From NCBI GenBank assembly GCA_044359885.1, contig JBIKLI010000005.1, positions 1 through 36,097 on the forward strand: a DNA stretch of 36,097 nt, written 5' to 3'. The notes under the pieces were generated by a model. The model was given only the letters and a program-made list of their open reading frames with translations, was not told the DNA's origin and did not search any database. The DNA is from CAIOSQ01 sp044359885. GTDB taxonomy: Bacteria > Pseudomonadota > Alphaproteobacteria > CACIAM-22H2. Numbering within the stretch: the stretch's first letter is position 1; each line of letters starts with the position of its first letter. The position numbers and the translations under genes are program-made. Below are positions 32,184 through 36,097 of the stretch, piece after piece.

Positions 32184-33389
32184 ATGCTCCAGGGACGACG
32201 CATCCTGCTCGTGATCGCCGGCGGCATTGCGGCCTACAAATCGCTCGAGCTGGTGCGCCGGCTGCGCGAGCGCGGCGCCGCCGTGCGCTGCATCCTCACC
32301 CGCGCCGCCCAGGAATTCGTGACGCCGCTGTCGGTCTCCACGCTGTCGCGCGAGCGCGTCTTCACCGACCTGTTTTCGCTCACCGACGAGCACGAGATCG
32401 GCCACATCCGGCTGGCGCGCGACTGCGACCTCGTCGTCGTCGCCCCGGTCACCGCCGATCTCGCGACCAAGGCGGCGCTCGGCATCGCCGACGACCTGGC
32501 CTCGACGGTGCTGCTCGCGACCGATCGGCCGCTGCTGCTGGCGCCGGCGATGAACCATGTGATGTGGAACGCGCCGTCGACGCAGGCGAACATGGCGACG
32601 CTGGCCGCGCGCGGCGCGACGCTGGTCGGGCCCAACGCCGGACCGCTCGCGGAAGGCGAGACCGGGATCGGACGGATGGCCGAGCCGCAGGAGATCCTGG
32701 CCGCGATCGAGGCGCGCCTCGGCGGCCCGGGTCCGCTCGCGGGGCTGCACGCGCTGGTGACCTCCGGTCCCACCCACGAGCCGATCGATCCCGTGCGCTA
32801 CATCGCCAACCGCTCGTCGGGCAAGCAGGGGCATGCCATCGCCGCGGCGCTGGCCGCGGCGGGCGCGCGCACGACGCTGGTCAGCGGCCCGACGCGGCTC
32901 GCCGATCCGCCCGGCGTCGCGGTCGTGCATGTCGAGACGGCCGCCGAGATGCTCGCGGCCTGCGAGGCGTCCCTGCCTGCGGACATCGCGGTCTGCGCGG
33001 CCGCCGTCGCGGACTGGCGCGTGGCGACGCCCGCGCCGCAGAAGCTGAAGAAGAGCGGCGACGCGCCGGACCCCGTGCTGAAGCTTGCGCCGAACCCCGA
33101 CATCCTCGCCACGCTCGCGCGTCATCCGCGGCTCCGGCCGCGCCTGGTCGTCGGCTTCGCGGCGGAAACCGAAGACCTGGCCGGCCATGCCCGCGCCAAG
33201 CTGGCGAAGAAGGGCTGCGACTGGATCCTCGCCAACGACGTCTCGCCAGGCACCGGCACCTTCGGCGGCGATGCCAATACCGTGCATGTCGTCGACGCCG
33301 CCGGGATCGAACCCTGGCCGCGCCTGACCAAGGACGAGGTGGCGCGGCGACTCGCCGCGCGCGTCGCCGCCGCGCTGGGCCGGTCATGA
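32184..33389 (+). CDS. coaBC: Bifunctional phosphopantothenoylcysteine decarboxylase / phosphopantothenate-cysteine ligase
   Basis: 401 residues, steps two and three of coenzyme A synthesis from phosphopantothenate. The CoaC flavodomain (about 1-185) has 'ILLVIAGGIAAYKSLELVRRLRERGA', the active-site His in 'EIGHIRLARD' (H74) and 'APAMNHVMW' (120-128). The CoaB domain (about 187-401) has 'HALVTSGPTHEPIDPVRYIANRSSGKQG' and 'VGFAAETEDL', 'GCDWILANDV'. The substrate-flap cysteine of E. coli CoaC is not present: the equivalent reads PLAEGETGIGRM. I believe this is common in alphaproteobacterial CoaBC. The stop overlaps the dut start (ATGA). Confidence 0.96.
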   Translation: MLQGRRILLVIAGGIAAYKSLELVRRLRERGAAVRCILTRAAQEFVTPLSVSTLSRERVFTDLFSLTDEHEIGHIRLARDCDLVVVAPVTADLATKAALGIADDLASTVLLATDRPLLLAPAMNHVMWNAPSTQANMATLAARGATLVGPNAGPLAEGETGIGRMAEPQEILAAIEARLGGPGPLAGLHALVTSGPTHEPIDPVRYIANRSSGKQGHAIAAALAAAGARTTLVSGPTRLADPPGVAVVHVETAAEMLAACEASLPADIAVCAAAVADWRVATPAPQKLKKSGDAPDPVLKLAPNPDILATLARHPRLRPRLVVGFAAETEDLAGHARAKLAKKGCDWILANDVSPGTGTFGGDANTVHVVDAAGIEPWPRLTKDEVARRLAARVAAALGRS

Positions 33390-33850
33390 GTGCCGGCGCC
33401 TCGATCGTCGCGGCGATCCAACGCCTGGCGCATGGCGAGGATCTGGACCTGCCCGCCTATGCGACGGCGGGCAGCGCCGGTTGCGATCTGCTTGCCGCGG
33501 TGGCGGAGGATCTGATCCTGGCGCCCGGCGCGCGCGCGCTGGTTCCGACAGGCATCGCCATCGCGCTGCCGCCCGGCACCGAGGCGCAGGTGCGGCCACG
33601 CTCGGGCCTGGCGCTGCGCCATGGCGTCACCTGCCTCAACGCGCCCGGCACGATCGACAGCGACTATCGCGGCGAGATCGGGGTGATCCTGGTCAATCAC
33701 GGCGCCGAAGCTTTCCGCGTCGTCCGCGGCCTGCGCATCGCGCAGCTGGTGGTGGCGCCGGTCGCGCGCGTCGCGTGGGCAGAGGTCCCGGCGCTGCCCC
33801 ATACCGCGCGCGGCGCCGGCGGCTTCGGATCGACCGGAGGCATGGCATGA
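33386..33850 (+). CDS. dut: Deoxyuridine 5'-triphosphate nucleotidohydrolase (dUTPase)
   Basis: 154 residues, a homotrimeric dUTPase converting dUTP to dUMP and PPi, which keeps uracil out of DNA and feeds thymidylate synthesis. All five motifs are present: 'AGSAGCDLLAA', 'VRPRSGLALRHG', 'LNAPGTIDSDYRGEIGVILVNHG' with the catalytic Asp, 'RGLRIAQLVV', and the flexible C-terminal 'RGAGGFGSTGG'. Overlaps coaBC by 4 bp and the following moeB-like gene by 4 bp, so translation of the three is coupled. Confidence 0.98.
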   Translation: MSAGASIVAAIQRLAHGEDLDLPAYATAGSAGCDLLAAVAEDLILAPGARALVPTGIAIALPPGTEAQVRPRSGLALRHGVTCLNAPGTIDSDYRGEIGVILVNHGAEAFRVVRGLRIAQLVVAPVARVAWAEVPALPHTARGAGGFGSTGGMA

Positions 33851-34611
33851 CCGCCGCGCTGAGCGAGGCGCAGGAGCTGCGCTACGCCCGCCATCTGATC
33901 CTCGGCGAGATCGGCGAGGACGGCCAGGCGAAGCTGCTGGCCGCGCGCGTGCTGGTGGTGGGCGCGGGCGGGCTGGGCAGCCCGGCGCTGCTCTATCTGG
34001 CGGCCGCGGGCGTGGGCACGCTCGGCATCGCCGACGACGACGTGGTGGACCTCTCGAACCTGCAGCGCCAGATCGCGCACGCGACCGCGCGGATCGGCAC
34101 GCCCAAGGTCGAGAGCGCGGCGGCGGCGATCGCGGCCCTCGACCCGGCGATCCGCGTCGAGGCCCATCGTGTGCGGCTCACCCAAGCCAATGTCCGCGCG
34201 CTGGTCGGCGCCTACGACCTGGTCCTCGACGGCAGCGACAACTTCGCCACGCGCTACCTGCTCAACGACGCCTGCGCGGCGCTGCGCAAGCCGCTGGTCG
34301 CCGCCTCGCTGCTGCGTTTCGAAGGCCAGCTCTCGACCTTCAAGCCCTGGACCGGGGGCCCCTGCTATCGCTGCCTGCACCCCGCGGCGCCGCGTCCAGG
34401 GATCATCCCTCGCTGCGAGGAGGCGGGCATCCTCGGCGCCGTCGCCGGCGTGATGGGCACGCTGCAGGCGGTCGAGGTGGTGAAGGAACTGCTCGCGCTG
34501 GGCGACGGCCTGTCCGGCACGCTGCTGCTGTACGACGCGCTCGCCACGCGCTTCACGCGAATCCGCGTCGCCAAGGACCCGGACTGCCCCACCTGCGGCG
34601 GCACGGGCTGA
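33847..34611 (+). CDS. moeB: HesA/MoeB/ThiF family adenylyltransferase (MoeB-like)
   Basis: 254 residues. E1-like enzyme that adenylates the C-terminal glycine of a ubiquitin-like sulfur carrier (MoaD or ThiS). Begins 'ELRYARHLILGEIGEDGQAKLLAARVLVVGAGGLGSPALLYLAAAGVG', where GAGGLG binds ATP; then 'DDVVDLSNLQRQIAH' and 'DGSDNFATRYLLND'. The zinc CxxC pairs are 'CYRC' and 'CPTC' near the end. The candidate catalytic Cys is in 'IIPRCEEAGILGAVAGVMG'. The MoeB versus ThiF choice rests on overall length and start; neither moaD nor thiS is in the window, so the partner is uncertain. Confidence 0.9.
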   Translation: MTAALSEAQELRYARHLILGEIGEDGQAKLLAARVLVVGAGGLGSPALLYLAAAGVGTLGIADDDVVDLSNLQRQIAHATARIGTPKVESAAAAIAALDPAIRVEAHRVRLTQANVRALVGAYDLVLDGSDNFATRYLLNDACAALRKPLVAASLLRFEGQLSTFKPWTGGPCYRCLHPAAPRPGIIPRCEEAGILGAVAGVMGTLQAVEVVKELLALGDGLSGTLLLYDALATRFTRIRVAKDPDCPTCGGTG

Positions 34612-34617
34612 AGCAGG

Positions 34618-34638
34618 CCTGCGGCCCGGCGCCGCAGG
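34618..34638 (+). other. Hairpin downstream of moeB
   Basis: CCTGCGGC (34618-34625), loop CCGGC, GCCGCAGG (34631-34638): a perfect 8-bp stem seven bases after the stop codon. It is not followed by a T-run, so it may be a weak or Rho-assisted 3' end signal. The 124-bp gap holds nothing else that I can support apart from the ribosome site of the ABC gene (GGAGG). Confidence 0.4.
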
Positions 34639-34735
34639 TGCCGTTGAGCCGTTTCAATCCCCGCAGCCCGGAAAAGGTCTTGCCTCGGCCCTGGGTGTCG
34701 GCGGCGACGGCACCCGCCGCAGATGGCGGAGGCCC

Positions 34736-35487
<752 letters not shown>

Positions 35488-35494
<7 letters not shown>

Positions 35495-36097
35495 CGATGA
35501 CGGGCATGCTCGGCCGGAAGGTCCTGCGCGACCTGCGCACGATGCGCACGCAGGTGCTGAGCATCGCGCTGCTCGTCGCCGCCGGCGCCGCCGTCCTCGT
35601 GATGTCGGTCTCGAACCACGCCATGCTCGTGCGCGCGCAGGACGACCATTATGCACGCGAGCGCTTTGCCGACGTTTTCGTCTCGCTCGAACGCGCGCCG
35701 GTCGCGACGGCCGGGGCGTTGCGCCGGATCGACGGCGTCGCAAGCCTCGACACCCGCGTCGTGGCGCCGGTCCGGATCGAGCGCCGCGAGGCCGCGCTGC
35801 CGATCGCCGGGCGGATCGTGTCGCTGCCGCCGGAAGGACAGCCGGGCCTCAACCGGCTGGCGCTGCGCGGCGGCTCCTGGATCGATCCGCGCCGCGGCGA
35901 TCAGGTTCTGGTCAACGAAGCCTTCGCGCAGGGCCGGGATCTGCGACCGGGCGACACGCTGCGCGTGATGCTCCACGGTCGCGCCCGCGAGTTCGAAATG
36001 GCCGGCATCGTCCTTTCGCCCGAATTCGTCTTCGCCGCCCGGCCCGGCGATCCGTTGCCGGACGACCGGAACTACGCGGTGCTCTGGGCTGCGGCGG
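35488..36097 (+). CDS. ABC transporter permease, FtsX/MacB-type (3' end beyond the window)
   Basis: The open frame runs to the window edge (about 200 residues seen, no stop). Starts are possible at 35488 (ATG), 35491 (GTG) and 35497 (ATG), all overlapping or touching the end of the ATPase gene, so the two are coupled. It begins 'MTGMLGRKVLRDLRTMRTQV' and has the first membrane segment 'LSIALLVAAGAAVLVMSV', followed by the large periplasmic domain typical of MacB/LolC/FtsX permeases ('LRRIDGVASLDTRVVAPVRIE', 'RGGSWIDPRRGDQVLVNEAFAQGRDLRPGDTLRVML'). The C-terminal transmembrane block is not in the window. Confidence 0.9.

Noticed and set aside
32640..32690. Loss of the substrate-flap cysteine of CoaC in CoaBC
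   Set aside because: The sequence PLAEGETGIGRM lacks the E. coli Cys, but from memory alphaproteobacterial CoaBC proteins commonly have AE-type flaps here, and all other catalytic motifs are intact. Not treated as a defect.

Overview
This window is a stretch of a high-GC bacterial chromosome, almost certainly from an alphaproteobacterium, most likely Rhodospirillales-like. The evidence for this is a SAM-II riboswitch upstream of metZ (a riboswitch class typical of Alphaproteobacteria), the rpsT-dnaA neighbourhood, the ubiE-ubiB-coaBC-dut cluster and the dnaA/dnaN/recF/gyrB replication block. Coding density is very high. No stretch longer than about 280 bases lacks a gene, and I see no insertion sequences, prophage genes, CRISPR arrays or rRNA.

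Left part (1-6220): a TetR-type repressor cut by the window edge, with a near-perfect 20-bp inverted repeat in front of its start. Two distinct M81 (MlrC-like) metallopeptidases on the minus strand flank a plus-strand pair, a DUF3422 membrane protein and a BaiN/HI0933-type flavoprotein. A tRNA-Gly(CCC) gene follows on the minus strand.

Metabolic block (6221-10230, plus strand): metZ behind a promoter, a SAM-II riboswitch and an intrinsic terminator, then apaG-folE-trkH behind its own promoter.

Minus-strand block (10243-15636): a TRAP transporter (dctP, dctQ, dctM), a zinc-ribbon methyltransferase, the redox chaperone gene hslO and a putative lipoprotein, with dctP promoter-proximal.

Glycan-type block (15915-18999): a 693-residue TPR/glycosyltransferase-like protein (plus) converges on a TPR-methyltransferase (minus). 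The start codon of the latter overlaps the gyrB stop.

Replication block (18992-27058, minus strand, transcribed right to left): rpsT, a rhodanese, dnaA, pcp, dnaN, recF, gyrB. pcp (pyroglutamyl peptidase) sits between dnaA and dnaN, and a dnaN promoter overlaps the pcp 3' end. rpsT has a promoter whose -10 lies in the loop of the terminator hairpin of the preceding enoyl-CoA hydratase gene.

Right part (27146-36097): minus-strand echA, a small lipoprotein, mutM (altered zinc finger) and hpt. Facing away from them are plus-strand ubiE-ubiB-coaBC-dut-moeB, then an ABC exporter pair (ATPase and a truncated FtsX/MacB-type permease) at the window end. hpt and ubiE both have -10-like boxes so close to their start codons that leaderless mRNAs are possible.

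I found no clearly novel multi-gene system. The most interesting observations are regulatory architecture (rpsT, metZ/tRNA, dnaN, hpt/ubiE), the twin M81 arrangement, the altered MutM zinc finger and the TPR-methyltransferase coupled to gyrB.
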